From Aegicerativicinus sediminis (GTDB lineage Bacteria > Bacteroidota > Bacteroidia > Flavobacteriales > Flavobacteriaceae), in assembly GCF_015476115.1 (NCBI RefSeq), contig NZ_CP064295.1, forward strand, positions 1,978,001 to 2,042,000: a DNA stretch of 64,000 bases, read 5' to 3'. The position numbers were made by a program, and so were the translations under genes. Below the pieces are notes generated by a model. The model saw only the letters and a list, made by a program, of their open reading frames with translations, had not been told where the DNA came from and made no database searches. Of the stretch, positions 9,719-18,589 are shown piece by piece; position 1 is the first letter of the stretch, and every line of letters starts with the position of its first letter.

Positions 9719-10264
9719 ATGAAATATCTTTTTTTATTCATTATTGCGTTATTGCCTGTTTTTGGTTTTTCCCAAGAGCCTGATCAAGAGATCGAGGTTG
9801 AAATTGAAGAGCCGATTAAAAAACATGAAATAAAAACAAACCTTTTCTATTTGGCCTTGGGAGGTATAGAACTTGGTTACGAGTTCAATTTTAGCAGACG
9901 TAATTCTGTGGGTATTTCAGGCATGGTGCCTTATTCTAAAGATGCCAAGGATGACATTAAGTATTATGTGGCGCCTTATTATCGGTACTTTTTTGGAAAG
10001 AAATATGCCTCGGGTTTCTTTTTGGAAGGTTTTGGTATGCTAAACAAGTTAGAGAATGAAAAATACGATGAGCCAAATTCTGATGAATCGAGTGAATTTG
10101 TATCAGATTTTGCTATTGGTTTAGGAATAGGAGGTAAGGTGCTTTTGGGGAAAGGTTGGTTATTGGAAGTTAATTTTGGTGCAGGTCCTAATTTAGCAAA
10201 AGTAGACAAACACAATATTTCTGTAATTGCCAAAGGAGGAGTTCAATTGGGATATAGATTCTAA
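9719..10264 (+). CDS. Small outer-membrane beta-barrel protein
   Basis: A 181-residue exported protein. The signal peptide (1-18, ending GFSQ) is followed by an acidic stretch rich in Glu, then about eight amphipathic strands ending GVQLGYRF, with Phe as the last residue as in outer-membrane barrels. It resembles the DUF3575/OmpW-sized barrels that are common in flavobacteria, with no assigned function. A TAATTTTG promoter-like element lies at 9687-9694, about 25 bp before the start, so it may have its own transcript despite the short distance from the large membrane protein gene. A strong terminator follows. Confidence 0.7.
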   Translation: MKYLFLFIIALLPVFGFSQEPDQEIEVEIEEPIKKHEIKTNLFYLALGGIELGYEFNFSRRNSVGISGMVPYSKDAKDDIKYYVAPYYRYFFGKKYASGFFLEGFGMLNKLENEKYDEPNSDESSEFVSDFAIGLGIGGKVLLGKGWLLEVNFGAGPNLAKVDKHNISVIAKGGVQLGYRF

Positions 10265-10270
10265 AAAATA

Positions 10271-10297
10271 AAGCCCGGTAATACCGGGCTTCTTTTT
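10271..10297. terminator. Bidirectional intrinsic terminator between small barrel gene and glyS
   Basis: A 9-bp perfect GC-rich stem (AAGCCCGGT at 10271-10279 with its complement at 10283-10291) and a 3-nt loop are followed by TCTTTTT. An A-rich left flank makes it usable from the minus strand too. It separates two convergent genes. Confidence 0.87.
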
Positions 10298-11837
10298 ACA
10301 TTTTCATTAACCAATGTTTCACGTCAGTTTGCTTCTTAATCAACTCTTTTAAGGATTGAATTGGCACGCGTTCTTGTTCCATAGAATCTCTGTGACGTAT
10401 AGTAACAGTATTGTTTTCTAAAGTCTCGTGGTCTACAGTAATGCAGAATGGAGTTCCTGCCGCATCTTGACGTCTATATCTTCTACCTACAGCATCTTTT
10501 TCATCATAATCCACATTGAAATCCCATTTAAGATCATCAACGATCTTTTGTGCAATTTCTGGCAATCCGTCACGCTTAATTAATGGTAATACTGCGGCCT
10601 TAGTTGGTGCCAAAACTGCTGGAATTCTCAATACTGTTCTGGTAGTGTTATTATCTAGCTCTTCCTCTACTAATGAGTTTGAAAGAACGGCTAAAAACAT
10701 TCGGTCTAAACCAATAGAAGTTTCCAGAACGTAAGGAACATAACTTTTGTTTTCTTCATTATCGTAATATTGAAGTTTCTTTCCAGAATATTCTTCATGC
10801 TGACTCAAATCGAAGTCTGTTCTAGAATGAATTCCTTCAAGCTCCTTAAAGCCGAATGGGAATTTAAATTCTATATCACAAGCGGCATCGGCATAATGTG
10901 CCAATTTTTCATGGTCATGGAATCGGTAATTTTCTGCTCCCATACCTAATGAAAGATGCCATTTTAATCTAGTTTCCTTCCAATGTTCATACCATTTCTG
11001 TTGGGTTCCAGGCTTAATGAAAAATTGCATTTCCATCTGTTCAAATTCCCGCATCCTAAAGATAAATTGTCTTGCGACAATCTCATTCCTAAACGCCTTG
11101 CCAGTTTGTGCAATACCGAATGGTATTTTTAAACGACCAGTTTTCTGCACATTCAAAAAATTCACGAATATACCTTGAGCGGTTTCAGGCCGCAGGTACA
11201 AATCCATAGCATTTTCAGCAGACGCACCTAATTTGGTACCAAACATTAGGTTGAATTGTTTAACATCTGTCCAGTTGCGGCTTCCTGTTAATGGATCTGC
11301 AATTTCTAGTTCTTCAATAAGCGCCTTTACGTCCGCTAAATCTTCAGTTTCTAAAGATCTTGCCATGCGCTTTAAAGTACCATCAATTTTTTCTTGATAT
11401 CCCAAAACCCTAGGGTTGGTAGATCGATATTGGGCTTCATCGAAGCTCTCCCCAAATCGCTTTCTTGCCTTCTCAATCTCCTTGTCAATTTTTGCCTCAA
11501 TTTTTGCACAATAATCTTCAATTAGAACATCTGCTCTATATCGCTTTTTGGAGTCTTTATTATCAATTAGTGGATCGTTAAAAGCATCAACGTGTCCTGA
11601 TGCTTTCCAAGTAGTGGGGTGCATAAATATTGCTGCATCGACACCTACAATATTGTCATGCATCTGCACCATTGCTCTCCACCAATAATCCCTGATATTT
11701 TTCTTTAATTCTACACCATTTTGGCCATAATCGTAAACTGCGCTTAGGCCATCGTAGATTTCACTGCTTTGAAATACATAACCGTATTCCTTGGCGTGGG
11801 AAATAACTTTCTTAAACTGATCTTCCTGCTGTATCAT
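10296..11837 (-). CDS. glyS: Glycyl-tRNA synthetase, homodimeric type
   Basis: A 513-residue class II aminoacyl-tRNA synthetase that charges tRNA-Gly. The single-chain alpha2 form is recognised by motif 2 (FRNEI, then RMREFEQMEMQFF) and motif 3 (GLDRMFLAVL), followed by an anticodon-binding domain (about 400-510). The N-terminal region has the VYDYGQNGVELKKN block typical of this form. It is the usual glycyl enzyme in Bacteroidota and replaces the two-subunit GlyQ/GlyS enzyme of E. coli. A terminator lies between it and the coiled-coil membrane protein gene upstream on the same strand, so it should have its own promoter. Confidence 0.95.
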   Translation of the reverse strand: MIQQEDQFKKVISHAKEYGYVFQSSEIYDGLSAVYDYGQNGVELKKNIRDYWWRAMVQMHDNIVGVDAAIFMHPTTWKASGHVDAFNDPLIDNKDSKKRYRADVLIEDYCAKIEAKIDKEIEKARKRFGESFDEAQYRSTNPRVLGYQEKIDGTLKRMARSLETEDLADVKALIEELEIADPLTGSRNWTDVKQFNLMFGTKLGASAENAMDLYLRPETAQGIFVNFLNVQKTGRLKIPFGIAQTGKAFRNEIVARQFIFRMREFEQMEMQFFIKPGTQQKWYEHWKETRLKWHLSLGMGAENYRFHDHEKLAHYADAACDIEFKFPFGFKELEGIHSRTDFDLSQHEEYSGKKLQYYDNEENKSYVPYVLETSIGLDRMFLAVLSNSLVEEELDNNTTRTVLRIPAVLAPTKAAVLPLIKRDGLPEIAQKIVDDLKWDFNVDYDEKDAVGRRYRRQDAAGTPFCITVDHETLENNTVTIRHRDSMEQERVPIQSLKELIKKQTDVKHWLMKM

Positions 11838-11850
11838 GCTGCAAAAATAA

Positions 11851-11880
11851 AAAACCGCTCTAATTCAAGGAGCGGTTTTT
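11851..11880 (-). terminator. Intrinsic terminator downstream of the coiled-coil membrane protein gene
   Basis: A 10-bp perfect stem (AAAACCGCTC at 11851-11860 with 11870-11879) and a 9-nt loop. On the minus strand the stem is followed by TTTTTATTTTT. It lies between the stop of the 11900-12784 gene and the start of glyS. Confidence 0.83.
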
Positions 11881-11899
11881 CAATATATATTTAGTATAA

Positions 11900-12784
11900 T
11901 TAGTTGAGTAGCACCGTGGTGTTTTCCAGCATTGTATCGTTATGGAAAACATTCACTCTGTATGTCCCTTTTTTTAAAGGCCTGTCGTTATTGTCTGTTA
12001 TTATATCTAAACAAACCTCGTTATCGTTGCCTAAGTTCTTTAGGTTGTATCTGCCACTGTAAATAAGTGAAGCATTCCCAAAGTTCATGGCACCTTTATC
12101 TGCAACCACATTATTGTTTGGGTCTAGAATTTGAACGAATAAATCACCGGCTAATGTAATCTCATTAGTGTTTACCAATTTTAAACAGACTTCAAATAAG
12201 CTGGCGGAGTTAGCTTTTATGGTAATCAACTTTTTACCAGAAGCTACTCGGTATGGCGTTACTTCTAGAGAATTTAACATTGCCACTACAGGTAAATTTT
12301 TTAATTCCTTTACCTTCAGTAGTTCTTTAGATAGTGTTGCATTGGTCGACTGAGAATCCTCTAGACTAGCTTCAAGTGTTTGGTTGTTCGTTGTTAACGA
12401 GGAATTTTCTTCCTTTAAGGAATCTATAATACCTTGTAAATAAGAATTTTGCCTTAAGACTGTAGTTATTTGAGTGCTACTATTGTCGGAGGCACTTACT
12501 TGCTCTTCTGGCAATGAGGTTAAAGAATCTATAGCAAATTGAAAAAGCTGTTCAGAATTTTCAATCTGTTGTTTTAATTCATTATTGATTCCCGTAACTT
12601 CATCATATTGAATTAAAGCGTTATCTAATTCTTTACGAATAAGTTGGTTTTCACTTTCTAGAAATGCTCGTTCAGATTCGAGGGATTGATAGCTGAAAAA
12701 GCCTACTGCGGAAATTGCCGCAACCGTAACTATGAGGGAACCAATAATTAACCTATAATTAAATAGTTGTGGGTTAACTATCAT
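11900..12784 (-). CDS. Membrane-anchored coiled-coil protein of unknown function
   Basis: A 294-residue protein with one membrane segment at about residues 11-30 and no cleavable signal peptide. Residues 33-165 are a Glu/Ser/Leu-rich coiled coil. The C-terminal third (about 175-290) looks like a compact beta domain with two conserved-looking cysteines (FEVCLKL and NEVCLDI). It is likely anchored in the inner membrane with the coiled coil in the periplasm. The family is common in flavobacteria and I know no function. It is divergent from comF and has its own terminator, so it is probably a single-gene transcript. Confidence 0.6.
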   Translation of the reverse strand: MIVNPQLFNYRLIIGSLIVTVAAISAVGFFSYQSLESERAFLESENQLIRKELDNALIQYDEVTGINNELKQQIENSEQLFQFAIDSLTSLPEEQVSASDNSSTQITTVLRQNSYLQGIIDSLKEENSSLTTNNQTLEASLEDSQSTNATLSKELLKVKELKNLPVVAMLNSLEVTPYRVASGKKLITIKANSASLFEVCLKLVNTNEITLAGDLFVQILDPNNNVVADKGAMNFGNASLIYSGRYNLKNLGNDNEVCLDIITDNNDRPLKKGTYRVNVFHNDTMLENTTVLLN

Positions 12785-12852
12785 TTAAATCAATGGATTA
12801 ATTGCAGCGAAAATAGATATTAACTTCAGCGAAGGTTATTTTAATCGATGAA

Positions 12853-13533
12853 ATGGTCAAAAATTTGTTAAACTTATTTTTTCCTAGACACTGTTTGGCT
12901 TGTGATGGGTTCTTGAATGATAATGAAAAACTTATCTGTACAGGTTGTAGGCATGAGTTGCCATTGACCAATTTTCACTTTGAAAATGATTCTACCGTAA
13001 AGAATATCTTATACGGAAGAGTTGAATTAGAAAAGGCAACTTCCCTGCTTCATTTCAGGAAGAAAAGCATAGTACAAATTTTAATACATAATCTGAAATA
13101 TCGTGGTCATGAAGAAATTGGCGACATGTTGGGGAAATGGCTAGGTAATGAACTGGATGAACTAGGATGGGCAAATGATATTGATTTGGTAATTCCCGTT
13201 CCTCTTCATAAGAGTAGGTTACGTGAGCGTGGTTATAACCAAGTCACAAACTTTGGACAAGCAATAGCTGGTTCATTGAATGTTCAATTTGAAGATAAGG
13301 TGCTTCTTCGGCAATCTGCGACCAAAACACAAGTATTTAAAGGAAGAATTGGAAGGTCTGATCTTTCTGAAGCTAAATTTGTAGTGACTAACCCATCTAT
13401 AATTGAAGGTAAGCACCTGTTATTGGTGGACGATCTTATTACAACTGGTGCCACTATTGAAGGCTGTGCCAATGCCCTCCTAAAAGCACATGGGGTAAAG
13501 TTGAGTTTGGCAACTATGGCCCTCACAGATTAA
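12853..13533 (+). CDS. comF: ComF family phosphoribosyltransferase-like protein
   Basis: A 226-residue protein of the ComF family, linked to DNA uptake in naturally competent bacteria. Two CxxC pairs near the N-terminus (HCLACDG and ICTGCRH) form a likely zinc site, and the type I phosphoribosyltransferase fold carries the PRPP loop VDDLITTGAT near the C-terminus. PVPLHKSRLRERGYNQ is the family signature. Whether ComF binds PRPP as an enzyme or only keeps the fold is not settled. It may be cotranscribed with the lipoprotein gene 40-60 bp downstream. No other competence gene is in the window. Confidence 0.88.
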   Translation: MVKNLLNLFFPRHCLACDGFLNDNEKLICTGCRHELPLTNFHFENDSTVKNILYGRVELEKATSLLHFRKKSIVQILIHNLKYRGHEEIGDMLGKWLGNELDELGWANDIDLVIPVPLHKSRLRERGYNQVTNFGQAIAGSLNVQFEDKVLLRQSATKTQVFKGRIGRSDLSEAKFVVTNPSIIEGKHLLLVDDLITTGATIEGCANALLKAHGVKLSLATMALTD

Positions 13534-13578
13534 TTTTCTCCAAACACAATAATATTGTTTCTTTGCCATTAATTGCTT

Positions 13579-15216
13579 TTGAAACACTTAGAGTTGAAAA
13601 ATCTACTTACCATTTTTATAATTATAGTTGCTCTTTATTCCTGCGCAAATAGAGGAACTCCCACAGGTGGGCCAAAAGATGAAACTCCCCCTGAAGTTCT
13701 CCGCACCGAACCAGAGAATTTCAGCACAAATTTTAATGCAAAGGAAATCCGTATTTATTTTAATGAATATGTGAAATTGGATAACCTCCAAAGACAGTTG
13801 ATTGTATCCCCACCTATGGATCCAGAGCCTACGGTTACCCCATTGGGAACGGCAAATAAATATGTGAAAATTATAATTAATGATACGCTAGAGCCTAATA
13901 CAACTTATGCGATTAATTTTGGCCAAAGTATAGTAGACAATAATGAAAGTAATCCGTATCCATTTTATAAGTATGTTTTTTCCACTGGCACTTATATTGA
14001 TTCCTTAAAAATATCTGGAAATATTGCCAGTGCTGATGCTAGGGTTACAGATCAGTTTGTATCGGTAATGTTATATGAGATCGATTCAACCTATAGCGAT
14101 TCAATAATTTACAAGGAACGCCCACGATACATTACTAATACTTTAGATAGTTTAACGACTTATACTCTAGAGAATTTAAAAGAGGGTAAATACTTATTGG
14201 TTGCAGTTAAGGATAAAAATAGCAACTACAAATACGAACAGAGATCAGATAAAATAGGGTTTTATGAGGGCATTGTTAATGTACCATCAGATTCGATTTA
14301 TAACGTAAAAATTTTCAAGGAAGTTTTAGATTTTGAGGTATTTAAGCCATTTCAAGTATCCGGTCAGAAAATTGGTATTCCATATCAAGGGGATAGAAAA
14401 AATTTAAACATTGAAATTTTTGGAGACAGCCTACCGGATAATTTAGAAACCCGTTTAACCAAAGATAAAAAAACAGATACTCTGTACTATTGGTATAGAC
14501 CAAAGGTTGAAATTGATTCAGCTAAATTCCGATTTGAAAATTTAACTTATGTTGATACTGTAAAATATAGATTTAGGGACCTGCCTCGAGATTCTATGCA
14601 AATTAAACCCCTATATTCTGGGTCTTTAGATTTCGATAAAGTGTTTAGCCTAGAAGCAAATGTACCTTTTGAATCAATTGATGAACGGCTTATTACGATT
14701 TTAGATAAAGATTCTTTGCCTGTCTCATTTGCAACGTCCTTGGATACTTTGAATAATTATGTGCAAATACGATTTGAACTTGTTGAGGAAGGTTCATATG
14801 AAATTCAAGCTCTTCCAAATGCGGTAACAAGTTTTTTTGGGGAAGTTAATGATACTCTTAATTATTCAATTAGAACAAAAGCTTATTCAGATTACAGTAA
14901 TGTTAGGGTAATTCTTAATAATGCTGTCTATCCGATGATTCTCCAGTTAACAGATAAAATGGAAGTGGTTAAATATGAAAAATTTGCAACTGCATCAGGG
15001 CCTGTTGATTTCGATCTTATAACTCCTGGAGTATATTATCTTAGGGTAATTTATGACTCTAATGGAAATAGAAAGTGGGATTCTGGGAACTATTTAGAAA
15101 AACGCCAACCCGAAAGGATTAGCTTTTATCCAGATGAAATTGAAGCTAGGGCAAATTGGGATCCTATTATTGAATTTAATTTATTACAAACGAGTCCCGA
15201 TCCTCCAGAAAATTAA
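13579..15216 (+). CDS. Surface lipoprotein with N-terminal Ig-like (SbsA-type) domain
   Basis: A protein of about 545 residues with a lipoprotein signal peptide (hydrophobic stretch, then LYSCAN) followed by RGTPTGGPKDETPPE, which is a recurring start of flavobacterial Ig-like lipoproteins. An SbsA/Big_5 Ig-like domain covers about residues 40-135, and the rest is strand-rich with repeated Asp-Ser-Leu segments. The function is unknown; a structural or surface role is likely. No ATG is available near the signal peptide. TTG codons at 13573, 13579 and 13594 are all possible starts, and I chose the middle one. The last 41 bp overlap the end of the convergent omega-amidase gene. Confidence 0.72.
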   Translation: MKHLELKNLLTIFIIIVALYSCANRGTPTGGPKDETPPEVLRTEPENFSTNFNAKEIRIYFNEYVKLDNLQRQLIVSPPMDPEPTVTPLGTANKYVKIIINDTLEPNTTYAINFGQSIVDNNESNPYPFYKYVFSTGTYIDSLKISGNIASADARVTDQFVSVMLYEIDSTYSDSIIYKERPRYITNTLDSLTTYTLENLKEGKYLLVAVKDKNSNYKYEQRSDKIGFYEGIVNVPSDSIYNVKIFKEVLDFEVFKPFQVSGQKIGIPYQGDRKNLNIEIFGDSLPDNLETRLTKDKKTDTLYYWYRPKVEIDSAKFRFENLTYVDTVKYRFRDLPRDSMQIKPLYSGSLDFDKVFSLEANVPFESIDERLITILDKDSLPVSFATSLDTLNNYVQIRFELVEEGSYEIQALPNAVTSFFGEVNDTLNYSIRTKAYSDYSNVRVILNNAVYPMILQLTDKMEVVKYEKFATASGPVDFDLITPGVYYLRVIYDSNGNRKWDSGNYLEKRQPERISFYPDEIEARANWDPIIEFNLLQTSPDPPEN

Positions 15217-15955
15217 GTTTATTACGCACATCACTTAACTCCTTTTTGGATAAGGTTGTAATTATTGCCCCTAATTCATTTTCACCTAATTGTCCAATAA
15301 CATTTCCTAAAGGATCAATACTTTGGCTATGTCCACAATATGGGTGTGCGTTGCCGTCCAATCCAATTCTATTAACTCCTATACAATAGGTAAGGTTTTC
15401 AATTGCACGGGCTTTTAAAAGTACGTCCCATGCCTCAATCCTAATTTCAGGCCAGTTTGCCACATAGATTAATAAATCGTAATAATCTGTATTCCTCGCC
15501 CAAACCGGGAAACGTAAATCATAACATATCTGAGGTGCTATTTTCCAGCCCTTATATTCAAAAATTTCACGTTTAACCCCCTTGTTGTATACTCGATCTT
15601 CCCCAGCTAAGGTAAAGGTGTGTCGTTTATCGTAATGTTTTATTTTACCATTTGGATAAACAAATAATAATCGATTATAAAAATGGTTGTTTTCCTTTAT
15701 GACGAGACTGCCACAAATGGCTGCTCTCTTTTGATCGGCCATGGTTTGCATCCATATTACCGAATCTCCATTCATTGTTTCAAAATGATCTTCTGCATTC
15801 ATCGTAAACCCAGTAGTAAACATTTCTGGTAGAATGAAAAGGTCAACCTCCTCGGAAATAGCCGTTATATGATTTGTGAAATTGATACGGTTCTCCTCAG
15901 GATTTTCCCAAACCAAATCGTATTGAAGTAATGCAATTTTTAAATTCTCTTTCAT
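15176..15955 (-). CDS. yafV: Omega-amidase (nitrilase superfamily, YafV/Nit2 type)
   Basis: A 259-residue amidohydrolase. The nitrilase triad is complete: Glu44 (LPEMFTTGF), Lys110 (YDKRHTF) and Cys144 (QICYDLRFPVW). This motif set is that of the YafV/Nit2 omega-amidases, which hydrolyse alpha-ketoglutaramate and alpha-ketosuccinamate, the by-products of glutamine or asparagine transaminases. The gene starts 58 bp after the transaminase gene on the same strand, so the two are probably cotranscribed and act in sequence: transamination uses glutamine, and the amidase makes it irreversible. The tail overlaps the convergent lipoprotein gene by 41 bp. Confidence 0.88.
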   Translation of the reverse strand: MKENLKIALLQYDLVWENPEENRINFTNHITAISEEVDLFILPEMFTTGFTMNAEDHFETMNGDSVIWMQTMADQKRAAICGSLVIKENNHFYNRLLFVYPNGKIKHYDKRHTFTLAGEDRVYNKGVKREIFEYKGWKIAPQICYDLRFPVWARNTDYYDLLIYVANWPEIRIEAWDVLLKARAIENLTYCIGVNRIGLDGNAHPYCGHSQSIDPLGNVIGQLGENELGAIITTLSKKELSDVRNKLNFLEDRDSFVIN

Positions 15956-16013
15956 AAGTATGAAATTAAAAGAAAAGTTACTATTTAAGGAGTTGAAGTC
16001 AAAAATGCCAACG

Positions 16014-17153
16014 TTAAATTCTATTTAAAATCTCTGTAGCCTTAATAAGGGTCTCTTCCTTTTTGGCAAAGCAAAATCTCAACTGTTTGAGGTCTTCCTT
16101 GTTTTTATTAAATACTGAAAGCGGTATAGCAGCAACACCATATTTTGTGGTAAGCTCTTTTGCAAATTCAACATCAGGTTTGCCCGTAATTTTAGAATAA
16201 TCCACTACCTGAAAGTAAGTGCCTTCAGAAGGCTTAAATACAAAATTGGAATCTTTCATCAATTCTAAAAATAAATCGCGCTTTCGCTGGTAAAATTTCG
16301 AAATGTTCAAATAGGTGTAGGGGTTTTGCATATAATTTGCCAATCCAACTTGCATTGGATGATTGACTGAAAAAACATTAAACTGGTGTACCTTCCTAAA
16401 TTCGCTCATTAAATGTTTTGGGGCACAACAATAACCAACCTTCCAACCAGTATTATGGAATGTCTTTCCGAAAGAAGCAACAATAAAACTTCGTTCCTTT
16501 AATTGAGGAAACCGACACACACTTTGGTGTTCAGATTGGTCGAAAATAATATGTTCATATACTTCATCACTAAGAACTAGAAAATCATGCTTAAGTGCGA
16601 GTTGCTCTAAATTTAAAAGGTCTTGTTTTTTTAATATGGTCCCTGTGGGGTTATGGGGAGTATTTATAAGCATCATTCTCGTCTTATCCGTTATGCTATT
16701 TTCAACTTCATCCCAATCGATGGTTCCATTGTGTTGCATTTGTATTGGCACCGTTTTACCACCGTTAACTTCTATTGAAGGTTGATAAGAATCGTAGGCC
16801 GGTGTAAAAATGATTACTTCATCGCTAGGTTTAATAAATGCTGAGATAACAGTAAAAATTCCTTGTGTTGCCCCGGCTGTTACCGTTATTTCCGTATCTG
16901 GATTGTAAGTGCTATTATATAGAGTATTAAACTTTCTTGAAATTTCAACTCTTAGACCGAAATCCCCAGCCATTGGCGCATATTGATTGAAACCATTTTC
17001 CATGGCGTCATTAACTTCCTTGATTAATATTGGGTCGCTCTCAAAATCAGGAAATCCTTGCGATAGATTTATGGCATTATTTTGCTTTGCCAAGGCACTC
17101 ATCAAGGTGAAAATAGTTGTGCCAACATTTGGCAGCTTAGATTGAAATTTCAT
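16014..17153 (-). CDS. ybdL: Methionine/glutamine-type aminotransferase (YbdL-like, PLP-dependent)
   Basis: A 379-residue fold-type I aminotransferase. PLP-binding residues are visible as Asn168 (PHNPTG), Asp196 (LSDEVYEH) and Lys230 (SFGKTFHNTGWK). The sequence is of the YbdL/kynurenine aminotransferase/glutamine transaminase K group, which converts 4-methylthio-2-oxobutanoate to methionine with glutamine or an aromatic amino acid as donor. The downstream omega-amidase removes the keto-acid amide. The substrate is inferred from family and neighbour, not shown. Vsr lies 6 bp upstream on the same strand, so the three genes may form one transcript. Confidence 0.85.
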   Translation of the reverse strand: MKFQSKLPNVGTTIFTLMSALAKQNNAINLSQGFPDFESDPILIKEVNDAMENGFNQYAPMAGDFGLRVEISRKFNTLYNSTYNPDTEITVTAGATQGIFTVISAFIKPSDEVIIFTPAYDSYQPSIEVNGGKTVPIQMQHNGTIDWDEVENSITDKTRMMLINTPHNPTGTILKKQDLLNLEQLALKHDFLVLSDEVYEHIIFDQSEHQSVCRFPQLKERSFIVASFGKTFHNTGWKVGYCCAPKHLMSEFRKVHQFNVFSVNHPMQVGLANYMQNPYTYLNISKFYQRKRDLFLELMKDSNFVFKPSEGTYFQVVDYSKITGKPDVEFAKELTTKYGVAAIPLSVFNKNKEDLKQLRFCFAKKEETLIKATEILNRI

Positions 17154-17159
17154 TTATTG

Positions 17160-17636
17160 TTAATTTATTTCGCCAGTTTGAATATATACAATAACATCAT
17201 TAAGGCAGGTAGCCAAATCGTTTTTAATTTCATGATCCCAAAACCGAAAAATGGTAAAGCCCAATTGTTTTAGCTCTTCATTAACTTGACGATCGCGCTG
17301 AATGTTTCTTTCAATTTTTGGAATCCAAAATTTTCGATTGGTTTTTATCCCTTTCTTTCGATCATTCCACTGGTACCCGTGCCAAAAACTGCCATCGACG
17401 AAAATGGCTAGTTTATATTTCTTTATTGCAATATCTGGTTTTCCTGGAAGATCCTTATTGTTTATCCTGAAGCGCACGTCTGCCCGCCAAAGCGCTCTTC
17501 TTAAAATAATTTCGGGTTTTGTGTTTGTTCCGCGAATTCTCCCCATCATTTTGGAGCGCTTCTTAGTAGTGTAGAAACCAGACTCTTCAGAAAATTTGGG
17601 GACTTTAATTATATCATCCTCTAAATAATTTTTCAT
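17160..17636 (-). CDS. vsr: Very short patch repair (Vsr-like) DNA mismatch endonuclease
   Basis: A 158-residue PD-(D/E)XK-fold nuclease. The Vsr signature is present as RSKMMGRIRGTNTKPE, then PGKPDIAI with catalytic Asp68, DGSFWHG (Asp81, His86), and ERDRQ-like NIQRDRQ. Vsr nicks beside T:G mismatches left by 5-methylcytosine deamination. Two points are unusual: no cytosine methylase gene is nearby, and positions that hold zinc ligands in E. coli Vsr (HHHHC and WEC) read HGYQW and WDH here, so the zinc site seems altered. It is 6 bp upstream of the aminotransferase gene. It could be an old repair gene or a remnant of a restriction system. Confidence 0.82.
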   Translation of the reverse strand: MKNYLEDDIIKVPKFSEESGFYTTKKRSKMMGRIRGTNTKPEIILRRALWRADVRFRINNKDLPGKPDIAIKKYKLAIFVDGSFWHGYQWNDRKKGIKTNRKFWIPKIERNIQRDRQVNEELKQLGFTIFRFWDHEIKNDLATCLNDVIVYIQTGEIN

Positions 17637-17779
17637 AACATTTCTGCTTCAATAAAATATACCCATTATTTTAATCTATAATCTAAGGGATTCTTCGGAT
17701 TTTCACGTCTCATATAAAAGTAAGGTGATACTTTTATATTCCTATTCAATGTATTGCTAAAATTTGTAGATAGGTCATT

Positions 17780-18589
17780 ATGGAGATTTACAATATATAC
17801 GAACCTACGACCAAAAAGGTGCCAATAATTGTTAGCTCACCTCATTCTGGTTGGGCATTCCCCGAAAATTTAAAACATAGATTTAAGAAAAAAATGATAA
17901 CGAGGCCAGATGATACCGATTGGTATATCGATCGGCTATACAGTTTTGTCAAGGATTTGGGCATTACTCTTATTTCAGCCAATTTCTGTAGATGGGTAAT
18001 CGATTTAAATAGGGATCCGGATAGTAAACCGCTTTATGATGATGGTAGAGTAATAACTGCCCTAACGCCAACTACCGATTTTAATGGAATTAATTTATAT
18101 GAAACCGGGGAAGAACCAACTGATGAAGAAGTAACACAGCGTATTAAAGAATTTTATGAGCCCTATCACAACAAATTACATGAACTAACCCAAGCTTATA
18201 AAGATGAATTTGGAAAGGTGTTGTTGTTTGATGCACATTCTATTAGAGACATTGTGCCAGGTATAAGGAAAGAGGCATTTCCGCAATTGATTCTTGGGGA
18301 TAACAATGGAGTATCTTGTTCGAATACTTTTATTAATACTGCTTTGAATGCCTTAAAAAGTAGTCGCTATGAGGTAACCCATAATTACCCATTTAAGGGT
18401 GGGTATATTACACGGTCAATTGGAAATCCGAAGGAGAACATTCATGCCTTGCAATTGGAAATGATTAAGACTAATTATATGAATGATGAACAAATGGAAT
18501 ATGACAAGAAAAGGGCTGAGAATATGCAAAAGACATTAGAAAATATGTTTGTTAATTTAATTGAGGCATTGGAAGATGAAAAAGGCTGA
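17780..18589 (+). CDS. hutG: N-formylglutamate amidohydrolase
   Basis: A 269-residue metal-dependent hydrolase that splits N-formylglutamate into formate and glutamate, the last step of the five-step histidine degradation route. Typical blocks are SSPHSGWAFPE near residue 20, DDTDWYIDRLY near 52 and LLFDAHSIRD near 150, with the His and Asp residues used for metal binding. The next gene (HutF) makes its substrate and overlaps it by 14 bp, so the two are translationally coupled. The first three hut steps (HutH, HutU, HutI) are not in this window. Confidence 0.85.
   Translation: MEIYNIYEPTTKKVPIIVSSPHSGWAFPENLKHRFKKKMITRPDDTDWYIDRLYSFVKDLGITLISANFCRWVIDLNRDPDSKPLYDDGRVITALTPTTDFNGINLYETGEEPTDEEVTQRIKEFYEPYHNKLHELTQAYKDEFGKVLLFDAHSIRDIVPGIRKEAFPQLILGDNNGVSCSNTFINTALNALKSSRYEVTHNYPFKGGYITRSIGNPKENIHALQLEMIKTNYMNDEQMEYDKKRAENMQKTLENMFVNLIEALEDEKG

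Noticed and set aside
17160-17636. Restriction-modification system around Vsr
   Set aside because: No methylase, restriction enzyme or mobile element borders are visible nearby; only the Vsr-like gene is supported.
18561-18575. Upstream TTG start for hutF
   Set aside because: The ATG at 18576 gives a normal N-terminus and a smaller overlap with the preceding gene.
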